Shown one piece after another: positions 52,471-63,000 of a stretch of 64,000 nucleotides of DNA. The position numbers and the translations under genes were made by a program. Location: the NCBI GenBank assembly GCA_049522755.1, contig JBEKNN010000006.1:16884-80883 (forward strand), written 5' to 3'. This DNA is from PALSA-243 sp049522755 (lineage in GTDB: Bacteria; Acidobacteriota; Terriglobia; Bryobacterales; Bryobacteraceae). Under the pieces are notes generated by a model, which saw only the letters and a program-made list of their open reading frames with translations, was not told the DNA's origin and searched no databases. How positions within the stretch are numbered: position 1 is the first letter of the stretch; every line of letters begins with the position of its first letter.

Positions 52471-54036
52471 ATGTCCGGTTTGCGGCCGCGTAACATGATT
52501 CCACAGGCTCTGCATACCATCTCGTCGCTGCCTGGGCCGAATCCACCGCCGTACCGGATCGCTGAAATCTACATGTTCGACGCTTGCACTCACAAGTGCG
52601 GGTATTGCTGGCTCGCTGAAAGCGGGCAGGTACTCGATTTCGCCCAGCTTGAGCCGTTCAGGGACCCGGCCTTCATCCACAAGATCACCTCATTTTTCTT
52701 GTCAAGAACGGCGCCAGGCGCCAAGTGGCTCCTGCAACTAACTGGCGGCGAGCCGCTAATCGCGCCGAATCTGGATCGGCTGGCGGCCCCCCTCATCGAA
52801 GCGGGTCATCGAATTGCGTTTTACACTGCCCTTTTGGTTGGTCCGAACCATCCGGGGTTTCGTTTCCTGCTGGCGCATTCCCATCCGCAGGTGGATTACA
52901 TCATGGCGTCGTTTCATCCCGAAGCGGAGTTGGATGAGCCAAGGTATTTCGAAAAAATCCGCATGTTGAAAGATGCCGGGCACAAGGTATTCCTGCGCTT
53001 TGTTGGCCAGCCTCGGCGGCTGGACCGGTTAGAGGAATTGTCCGGCCGCTGCCGCGACCTGGATATCTGTTTCTATCCGACAACATTGATGTCCAACAAT
53101 TACCCGGGCGCGTATACGCACGAGCAAAAAGATCTGCTGCGCGGGCACTTTTCATCTTTGAGCCAGCATTTACAGTTGGAGGGCGGGCTCGATACCACAA
53201 ATCTCCATTGCTACGGGGGAAGCCGGATTATCGCCGTCAATCTTCAAACCGGCAACATCACACCTTGCATTACCGTCCACAGTCCCTCACTGGGAAACAT
53301 CTTTGAGAACAGGCTCGAATTGCAAGAGGCCCCCATCCGGTGCCCGGCGCCCGGCATCAGTTGTATTTGCGACGTTCACTTTCAACAGAACATCGTAATT
53401 TCCGCCGAGGACCGCCCCTGCCTGGAAAAACAAATGGATGGGTTCGCGCCGCCGGAAGACTTTCAACCGAAAATGACGGCGCTGCAACAGAACGGTGTGC
53501 GTTTCTACGCCAATTCAGGCGCCGGGATCGGGCAGATCGCCGACGATACGCGGGCATTCTATACCATCGATGAAGTCAAGGAGAATTATCGGAAGAATCG
53601 GGGCCTGCCGCGCACCAGACTGAAGCGGAACGATATGCGCGAGATCGCGGGCGCGGTCCGGCAGATTCGCGCGGCAGGCGCTGATAGTCATATCCAGCCA
53701 GGGACCCCTGCTCGCATAATCACGCCGGCAGCAGCGTGGTCTTATGCCGCGGTACTGCCGTTGGCTATTCCCCCGAGCGTCGCCGGCGAGATCTGGGTCC
53801 GTATTCGGACCAGGGTTGTCAAAGGTGAAGCCGGCTTCGGTCTTTTAAATCGGGGGGGCACGGCGTTTCAGGATCGCAGCTTCATAGCCGCCGGCCCGGA
53901 GGTCCGAACAATCTTCCTCCAGAGCGCGGATGCCGCCGATGTGGAGAGCCTGATTGTGCAAAACTCCACACTGGACGGGCAGGCGGCGGAGATTCTGCTG
54001 GAAGAGGTGACGGTACTCGCGCCCCCCGGCACGTAG
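52471..54036 (+). CDS. Radical SAM protein with C-terminal beta-rich domain
   Basis: 521 residues from the ATG at 52471 (ATG 52495 possible). Cluster motif CTHKCGYC (Cys39, 43, 46), GGE motif LQLTGGEPLIAPN, and IMASFHPEA. Further cysteines in LHCYGGS, ITPCITVH and IRCPAPGISCIC suggest an auxiliary cluster. From about residue 400 a beta-rich domain follows (SYAAVLPLAIPPSVAGEIWVR, VKGEAGFGLLNRGG, RTIFLQSADAADVESLIVQN, AAEILLEEVTVLA), similar in style to the block in the 45276-47216 protein. Together with the neighbouring methyltransferases it probably modifies a surface glycan or a carrier, but the substrate is unknown. Confidence 0.8.
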   Translation: MSGLRPRNMIPQALHTISSLPGPNPPPYRIAEIYMFDACTHKCGYCWLAESGQVLDFAQLEPFRDPAFIHKITSFFLSRTAPGAKWLLQLTGGEPLIAPNLDRLAAPLIEAGHRIAFYTALLVGPNHPGFRFLLAHSHPQVDYIMASFHPEAELDEPRYFEKIRMLKDAGHKVFLRFVGQPRRLDRLEELSGRCRDLDICFYPTTLMSNNYPGAYTHEQKDLLRGHFSSLSQHLQLEGGLDTTNLHCYGGSRIIAVNLQTGNITPCITVHSPSLGNIFENRLELQEAPIRCPAPGISCICDVHFQQNIVISAEDRPCLEKQMDGFAPPEDFQPKMTALQQNGVRFYANSGAGIGQIADDTRAFYTIDEVKENYRKNRGLPRTRLKRNDMREIAGAVRQIRAAGADSHIQPGTPARIITPAAAWSYAAVLPLAIPPSVAGEIWVRIRTRVVKGEAGFGLLNRGGTAFQDRSFIAAGPEVRTIFLQSADAADVESLIVQNSTLDGQAAEILLEEVTVLAPPGT

Positions 54037-54069
54037 ACCCTTCGGAAGGCGGGGCCAACAAGGGCGGAG

Positions 54070-57000
54070 TTACTGGACCAACCAGCTGCCTTGACTTGTC
54101 CATCCGCTGGTCGCTCCACTTTCCGATGCGGCATACATGAAGATGCTCTTGTTTCCGTTAAAGTCGGAGGTGATGAAGGTCACGGGCAGATTCAGGATCA
54201 AGTCCGTACCCGACGCCGTCACGCTGGCTGCGCCCATGTCGATCGAGCACTGGCTATTGCTCAGCGCGACCGCCGTTCCTGGCGCCACCGGCGAAGACCA
54301 CACAGTGCCGGCGTCGTTCAGCTGGACCCACTGGTTCGTGGCCCTCGTGTAGAAGAGCATACAGGAATTGGCCGCCGTCGCCGAATTGAAGCTTTGCGTG
54401 AACCATACCCACACCGTCGAAAAATCCGCCGTCCCCGCCGAGTCGGTGTAATGCAAGGCGAACGTCTGCTGCGCTCCGCTGCCTGACGCAGGCGTCACTG
54501 ACGCCGACGCTACCGCTGCCACCACGGGCTGCGGCACGGTCCACGATCCCGCTTGTTGCCATCCGCTGGCCGTTCCGCCAGCCGACGCGGCGTATATGTA
54601 GATGCCCTGGCTTCCGTCATAGGCGGCAGTGAAGGTCACGGGCAGGTTCAAGATCAGGTCCACACCCGAGGCCGTCACGCTGGCCGCGCCCACGTTAATC
54701 GAGCACTGGCTATTACTCAGCGTGATCGCGGTCCCAGGCGCCACCGGCGAGGACCAGGTCGTGCCGGCGTCGTTCAGGAAGAACAACTGATTCGTGGCCC
54801 TCGCGTAGTAGAGCATGCAGGAATTGGCCGACGTCGCCGTGTTGAATTTGGACGTGAACCACACCCACACAGTCGATAAATCCGCCTCCCCCACCGAGTC
54901 GGTGTACTGCAACGCGAACGTCTGCTGCGCTCCACTGCCCACCGCCGGAGTCACCGCCCCCCCGGTTATCGGCGCTAGTGGTTGCGGCACGGTCCAGGAT
55001 CCCTCTGGCTGCCATCCGCTGACCGCCCCGCCAGCCGACGCTGAGTACGTGTAGATACTTTGGCTTCCCTCATAGGCGGAACTGAAAATCATTGGTAGAT
55101 TCAGGATCAAGTCCGTCCCCGTCGCCGTCACACTGGCCGCGCCCACGTTGACCGAGCACTGGCTGTTACTCAGCGTGATCGCCGTCCCCGGCGCCACCGG
55201 CGAAGACCAGGTTGTGCCAGCGTCGTTGAGGAAGAACAACTGGTTCGTGGCTCTCGCGTAGTAGAGCATGCAGGTGTTCGTCGAAGGCCCGAAGTTGGAT
55301 GTGAACCACACCCACACAGTCGATAAATCCGTCGCCCCCGCCGAGTCGGCGTACTGCAACGCGAACGTCTGCTGCACCCCACTGCCCGATAGCGGCGCCA
55401 CCGACGTCGCCAGCAGCACAGGCCCGGTTATCGGCGCCACCGCGGGCTGCGGCACGGTCCAGGAGCCCTCTTGTTGCCATCCGCTGACCGCTCCGCTCAC
55501 CGACGCTGCGTACATGAAGATGCTCTTGCTTCCGTTAAAGGCGGAAGTGAAAGTCATCGGTAGATTTAGGATCAAGTTCGTCCCCGTCGCCGCTACACTG
55601 GCCGCGCTCATGTTCACCGAACACTGGCTATTACTCAACGTGACCGCCGTCCCTGGCGCCGCGGGTGACCAGACGGTGCCGGCGTCGTTGAGCTGGAACA
55701 ACTGGTTTGTGGCCCTCGCGTAGTAGAGCATACAGGAATTCGCCGACGTTGAACTGAAGCTTTGCGTGAACCACACCCACACCGTCGACAAATCCGTCGC
55801 CCCCACCGAGTCGGTGTAAAGCAACGCGAACGTCTGCTGCGCTCCACTGCCCGACGCCGGCGTCACTGACGCCACCGCCGGCCCCGCCACAGGAGGCTGC
55901 GTTACGGTCCAGGCGCCTTCGGCTTGCCAAGCCAGAGTTACGCTGGAACTCGCCGCCTCCATGTATAGGGTTTTCGTTCCAACGAATGCCGCCTGAAACG
56001 AGAGCGATAGAATTAGCGTCAACACGTTTCCGGATATCGAGGCGCCCGACCCGGTCCCGGTCAGCGTGCACTGGCTGTTTTGCTGCGTCCCGCTGCCCGG
56101 AGTTAAGGAGCTTGCCGGCTGCGCACCCGCATCGGTATACAACATCAGCGTGTTCTGAGCCCGGTTATAGATCACCGCGCAGCCGCCCGGCATAGTGGAC
56201 GTCGCATTGAACAGCATGCCAACGCTGGCCAGATCCGAGCCCCCGTTCGAATCCGAAAACTGAAAGCTGAACGCCTGCTGCGACCCGCTGCCCGAAGAAG
56301 GCGTCACGGGGCCCGCCGTTAGCGTAGGCGGCGGGGGTTGCGGTACGGTCCAGGATCCCTCTTGTTGCCATCCGCTGACCGTTCCGCCATTAGAAGCCGC
56401 GTACATGAATACGCTTTTGTTTCCTGCGTAGGCGGAGGTGAATGTCACCGGCAGGCTCAAAATCAGATCCGCGCCCGAGCCCGTCGCACTGGCGGCTCCC
56501 ATATTGATCGAGCACTGGCTATTGCTCAGCGTTCCTGCCGCGCCCGGGACCACGGGAGACCAAATCGTGGCGGCGTCGCTGAGGAGGAACAACTGGTTTG
56601 TGGCCCTCGCGTAGTAGAGCATACAGGAATTCGCCGACGGCGAGCTGAAGCTCTGCGTGAACCACACCCACACCGTAGATAGATCCGTCGCCCCCGCCGA
56701 ATCGGAGTACCGCAAGCTGAACGTTTGCTGGGAACCGCTGCCCGAGGCCGGCGTCACAGATACCACGGAAGGCCCTACCGGCGTTGCGGCCCAGGAACCC
56801 ACGAGCTGCCACGCGCCGGTGGTGGAAGGGTCCACCGCATCCATGTATATGTTTTTCACTCCGTCGAACGCTGTCTGAAAACTGATCGACAGATTCAATG
56901 TGAGCGTATTTCCAGAAACCGAGACTGTCGATCCAGCGCCGTTCAGGATGCATTGGCTGTTCTGCTGCGCGCCGCTTCCCGGCGTAATGGAACCGGCTGG

Positions 57001-60000
57001 CTGCCCGCCGGAATCGGTCAACAGCATAAACGTATTCTGCAGCCGGGTGTAGATCACCGCGCAGGCGCTTGTAGTGGTCGCCGTTGCATTGATCAGCGCC
57101 CCGGCCGTTGTAAGATCCACAACTCCGGCGCTGTCGGAAAACTGGAAGCTGAACGTCTGTTGCGGCCCGCTACCCGATGAAGGAGCCGCCGCCATGGTAA
57201 TCGTGACCGCCGTATTCCATGTGCCTTGCAGTTGCCACGTCGCAGCCTGGTATGAATTCGCCGCCTCAATATAAACATTTTTCGTCCCCACAAACGCCGG
57301 TTGAAAACTCAGCGTCAGATTCAGCGTCAGCGTGTTGCCGGATGCCGACGCGCTCGCCCCGCTGCCACTCAATACGCACTGGCTGTTCTGCTGCGTCCCG
57401 CTGCCGGGCGTAATAGAAGTCGCCGGAGCCGCCCCCGCGTCCGTGAGCAGCATCAACGTATTCTGCGCACGGTTGTACATCACCGTGCAGGCGCCCACGG
57501 TACTCACTGTCGAATTGAACAACATCCCGACAGTGGTGAGATCCGTCTCCGCCAGCGAGTCCGTGACCTGCAGAGTAAACTTCTGCTGCGTTCCGCCTCC
57601 CGAAGAAGGCGACACCGCCATAGTCACAAGAGGCGGCGAAATCCACGTTCCTTCCAGCTGCCAATTCGCCGCCTGGTAGGTGCTCGCTGCCTCGGCGTAC
57701 AGGTTCTCCGTTCCACTGAAGGCGGGCTGGAAACTCAAAGCAATGCTGAGCGTCAGCACATTTCCGGAGACCGACGCGCTCGACCCCGCTCCGTTCAACA
57801 CACACTGGCTGTTCTGCTGCGTCCCACTGCCTGGGGTAATGGCACTCGCTGGAGCCGCCCCCGCGTCGGTTAGCAGCATCAGCGCATTCTGCGCCCGGTT
57901 ATACGTGACCGCGCATGCGCTCGCCACGCTGGTAGTCGAATTAAACAACAGGCCAACGGTCGTCAGGTCCACCGCGCCCAGCGGATCGGAAACCTGGAGA
58001 CTGAACGTCTGCTGCGTCGCGCTTCCGGAAGACGGCGTTACCGACATCGCCGGTGCGGCCGCCGTAGCCCATGTGCCTTCCGCTTGCCAGGTGAGTGTCT
58101 GGTAGGCATTCGCAGCGTCCATGTACACATTTTTCACGCCGGTGAACGCCGCCTGGAAAGTAAGCGTCAGGTTCAGCGTCAGCGCGTTCCCCAATGCCGA
58201 CACGCTCGACCCGCTGCCACTCAATACGCACTGGCTGTTCTGCTGCGTTCCAGCGCCTGGAGCGATCGCGCTCGCCGGCTGCGCGCCCGCATCGGTCAGG
58301 AGCATCAGCGTATTCTGCGCACTGTTGTAAATCACGGCGCAGGCGCCCGCGACGCTCGCTGTGGTATTGAACAAGGCCCCAACTGTGGTTACATCGCTGG
58401 CAGCCAGGGAATCCGTCACCTGGAAAGTGAACTTTTGCTGCGTACCCCCTCCCGACGACGGGGTCACTGCCATGGTCACGACGGGCGGCGAGGTCCACGT
58501 GCCCTGCGGCTGCCAATTCACCGTTTGATACGCGCCGATCGACTCGGCATACAAATTCTTCGTTCCGCTGAACGCAGGCTGGAAACCGAGCGCAACGCTA
58601 AGCGTCAACGTATTCCCCGACGCCGATGCGCTCGATCCGGCCCCGTTTAGCACGCACTGGCTGTTCTGTTGCGACCCGCTTCCGGGGACTATGGAACCAG
58701 CCGGCTGCGCGCCCGCGTCGGTTAACAGCATCAGCGCATTCTGCGCACGGTTGTAGGTAACTGCGCATGCGCCCGCCGTGCTCGTGCTCGAGTTGAACAG
58801 AATTCCAATCGTGCTTAAATCCGTAACCCCCAGTGCATCCGTCACCTGAAGACTGAATGTCTGCTGCGTTGCAATGCCAGCGGACGGCGTGACCGAGATC
58901 GCCGGCACAGGCGCTGAAACCCACGTACCCTCCAACTGCCAGTTGACGATCTCATAGGGATTGGCGGCATCCATGTATATGTTTTTCTGCCCGAGGAAAG
59001 CCGGCTGAAAGGTGAGCGCCAGGCTCAGCGTGAGCGTGTTACCGGCTACCGAGACGCTCGACCCGGCTCCGTTTAGCACGCATTGGCTGTTCTGTTGCGA
59101 TCCGCTTCCGGGGGCTATGGAACTGGCCGGCTGCGCGCCCGCGTCCGTCAAGAGCGCCAGTGAGTTCTGCACGCTGTTGTATATCACCGCGCAAGCGGCA
59201 GCCGTGGTCGCGGCCGGGTTGATCAGGATCCCGACGGTGGTGAGGTCGGTTCCCGCCAAAGAATCGGTTACCTGAAGGACGAATTTTTGCTGCGACCCGC
59301 CTCCCGACGACGGCGTCACCGCCATGGTCACGACGGGCGGCGAAGTCCAAATGCCCTCCTGCTGCCAGCTCATGGTTTGAGAGACGCCGATCGCCTCGGC
59401 GTAGACGCTCTTGGTTCCGCTGAATCCCGGTAGAAAGCTAACTGCGAGGTTCAACACCAGCACGTTCCCCGACAGCGCGACATTGGACCCGCTACCGTTC
59501 AGGACGCATTGACTATTCTGTTGCGTGCCGCTGCCGGGGCTCAAGGAGCCGGCCGGTTGCGCGCCGGCATCGGTCAATAGCGCCAGCGTATTCTGCGCCC
59601 GGTTGTATAGGACCGCGCAGGCGGCGGTTGTACTCACCGACGAGTTGAAGAGCAGGCCGACAGTTGTCAAATCCGCCGCGCCCACCGGATCGGAAACCTG
59701 AAGGTTGAACGTCTGCTGCGTCCCGTTCCCAGCGGATGGCGTCACCGATACGGTGAGCGCCGAGGCCACAACCCACGTACCTTCCACCTGCCAGTTGACC
59801 GTCTCATACGCGTTGGCCGCGTCCATGTAGGTGTTCTTCGTTCCGGTAAATGCCGGCAGAAACGTAATCTGCAGACTCAGTGTCAGGGTATTGCCCGCGA
59901 CCGATACGCTCGACCCGCTGCCGCTCAACACGCACTGACTGTTCTGCTCGGTCCCGCTGCCGGGCGCGATCGAACTGGCAGGCTGCGCCCCGGCATCCGT

Positions 60001-63000
60001 CAGCAACGCCAGGGTGTTCAGCGCCCGGTTATACAGTACCGAGCAGGCGCCGGTCGTGCTCGTAGTCGAACTGAAGAGCACGCCAATCGTTGTCAGATCC
60101 GTCGCCGCCAGCGAATCCGTCGCCTGGAAACTAAATACTTGCTGCGTACCTGCGCCCGAGGATGGCGACACCGCCATGGTCACCACCGGCGGCGACGTCC
60201 ACGTGCCTTCCTGCGTCCAACTCAGCGTCCCGTAACTGCTCACCGCGTCCATGTATACGTTTTTCGCGCCGGCGAATGCGGGCTGAAAGCTGAGTGCGAG
60301 GTTGAGGGTCAGCAGGTTTCCCGCTACCGACACGCTCGACCCGGCGCCGTTCAACACGCACTGGCTGTTCTGCTGCGTCCCGCTGCCCGGCGTAAGCGTG
60401 CCGGCCGGCTGCGCTCCCGCGTCCGTCAACAACGCTAGGGTGTTTTGCGCGCGGCTGTATGTCACCGAGCACGCGCTGGTGGTACTGGTGGAGGTATTGA
60501 ATAGCGCGCCTATGCTTGCCAGATCCGTCGCGCCGAACGAGTCGCTTACCTGAAAGTTGAAGGTCTGTTGCGTGGCATTCCCCGAGGCCGGCGTAGCCGT
60601 CATGGCGATTGCCGGCAGCACTCCCCACGTGCCCTCAGCTTGCCACGCCGTGATTTGAAACGGATTCGACGATTGCATGTATATGTTCTTCGCGCCGGCG
60701 AAGCCGCCTTGGAAGGTTATGGCCAGGTTTAGCGTCAGCAGGTTGCCCGAAAGCGACACGCTCGACCCGCCGCCGCTCAGCACGCACTGGCTGTTCTGCT
60801 GCGTCCCGCTGCCCGGCGTAAGCGTGCCGGCCGGCTGGGCTCCCGCGTCCGTCAACAACGCTAGCGTGTTCAGCGCGCGGTTGTAGATCACCGCGCAAGC
60901 GCCAGTCAGGCTCGAGGACGTGTTGAACAGCGCTCCAACCGCGGTCAGGTCGGCTGCTCCATTAGCATCCGAATATTGAAAGCTGAACGGCGGCGGCGCT
61001 CCGCTTCCCGAATTCGGGGTGACGCTGACATTCACCGGACCCACGTTGAACACGTACTTGGTGACGAATGCGCCGTAGTTTCCGGCGTTCGATGTCTGAT
61101 AGGCATTCAATACCGGAAAGTTCGCAGAGAGCGTCCAGCCCGCGACATAAACGCTGCCGGATGAATCGACGGCGATGCCCGTCGCCGTGTCGGAATCGTC
61201 TCCACCCAGGTAGGTCAGGAAGGACACGGAATTGCCGGCCGGACTCAGCTTCCCCACGAAGGCGTCGGTGCTTCCCACGCTTCCGATCGTCGACTGGACT
61301 GCGCTGACTACCGGCAGATCGATCGAATAAGTGTACCCGCCGATATACGCATTGCCGCTCGAATCCACCGCGACCGCGTTGCCGGCGTCCAGCCCCGAGC
61401 CACCCAGATAAGTGCTGTACACCAGCGCGCCCGCCGCGCTCATTTTCGCCATAAACGCGTCCGACGACCCGTTGAGCGTCGATTGCGCCGGATTCATCAC
61501 CGGAAAATTCGCCGATGATGTCACGCCCGCAATATACGCGTTCCCGGCGCTATCGAGCGCGATTCCCTGACCCGCTTCCGGATACCCCGTTCTTCCGCCG
61601 CTCCCGCCCAGAAACGTGCTGAACAGAAGGGACGTGCCAGCCGCGCTCAGCCGGGTAATGAAAGCGTTCTGCCCTCCGCCGTTAGCTCCCTGAAATGCGC
61701 TGGCCATCGGAAAATCGGTCGAGGATGTCGAACCGGTAATATAGGTGGTTCCGCTCGCGTCCACTGCGATCGCCGCGCCGTGGTCGAGATTCCCGCCGCC
61801 GATATAGGTGCTGTAAACCAGGCTCGCGCCGGTTGAGCTCAGCTTCGCTACGAAGGCGTCCTGTCCTCCGTGATACGTCTTCTGAAATCCGCTCGCGCTT
61901 GTCGGGAAATTGGTGGATGTGGCGTCGCCCACAACGTAAGCGTTGAAACTGGAATCGAGCGCGATGCCATTCCCGCTATCCGAGCCGTTTCCGCCCAGAA
62001 ATGTGCTGTATGCCAGCCCGTTGCCCGTAGGCGTCAACTTGACGACAAACGCATTCTGCCCGCCGGCCAGACTGGCCTGCAGAGCGTTCCGCACGGGAAA
62101 GTTGGCGGACTGAGTCCAGCCCGTCACGTAGGCCGCGCCGGTGGAATCCACGGCGATTCCGAGAGCCTTATCCTCGCCTGTTCCGCCCAAGTACGTGCAG
62201 TAAACCAGCGCATTGCCTGTGGAGTTCAGCTTGGCCACAAACGCATCGTTCCCGCCGCCGTTCGCCGCTTGCTCGGGGTTTAGCGTGGGCAGATTGTAGG
62301 ACGCCGTAAAGCCGGCGATGTATGCGGCGCCGGTGGAATCCACCGCCAGCGCATTGGCGGCGTCGGCCCCCGACCCTCCCAGTAAGGTGCTGTAGGAAAG
62401 CACGGGATCGATCACCAGAGGCAGGGAACGGTCATAGGCACCCACGGCGAAACCAAACGCGCCATCCGCGCCCGCCTGGAAATGGCTCTCTACGGCGACT
62501 CGTTTCCCCCTGCGAATTTGGTATGCCTCCGGCGCGCGCTCACGTATGGTTTCTCCGTTCACGGAAATCGCCAGCGCGCCGTCCGCGTCGATTCGAACTT
62601 CACCGGCGCCTAAATACCGCACGCGGATTAGCGATGGGTCGGCGCCAGCGGCCACCAGGAACTCGGATTTCAGATTCCGCCCGCTGCCGCCATAAACCAT
62701 GTCGATGCCCGCATACAGATCGCGATACGCCACCGCGCCGTACATAGGCAACCCAGCGCGCCAGTTCTCCTCGCCGCCAGTGAAAAAGTTCACGCGCCCG
62801 GCCAATGGACTTGCGCCCTCTATCCGCACTTTAGGATTGGCGCCTTCCAGGTGCATCCGAAGCGACGATCCGAACGTCTGAAATACGGCCTCGTCCTTGA
62901 GGAAATAGGCCGTCAGTCCGGAGCCTTTGGCCATGAACCGCACTTCGAGCGCGGTTTGCCCGTCGTTGGCGACAAAGAACAACGGAATGCCATGCTCCGC

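Noticed and set aside
54070..61035. Possible CRISPR array or IS-related repeats in the repeat-rich area
   Set aside because: Repeat units are about 430 nt, in one continuous reading frame, and have no short spacers; they encode protein modules.
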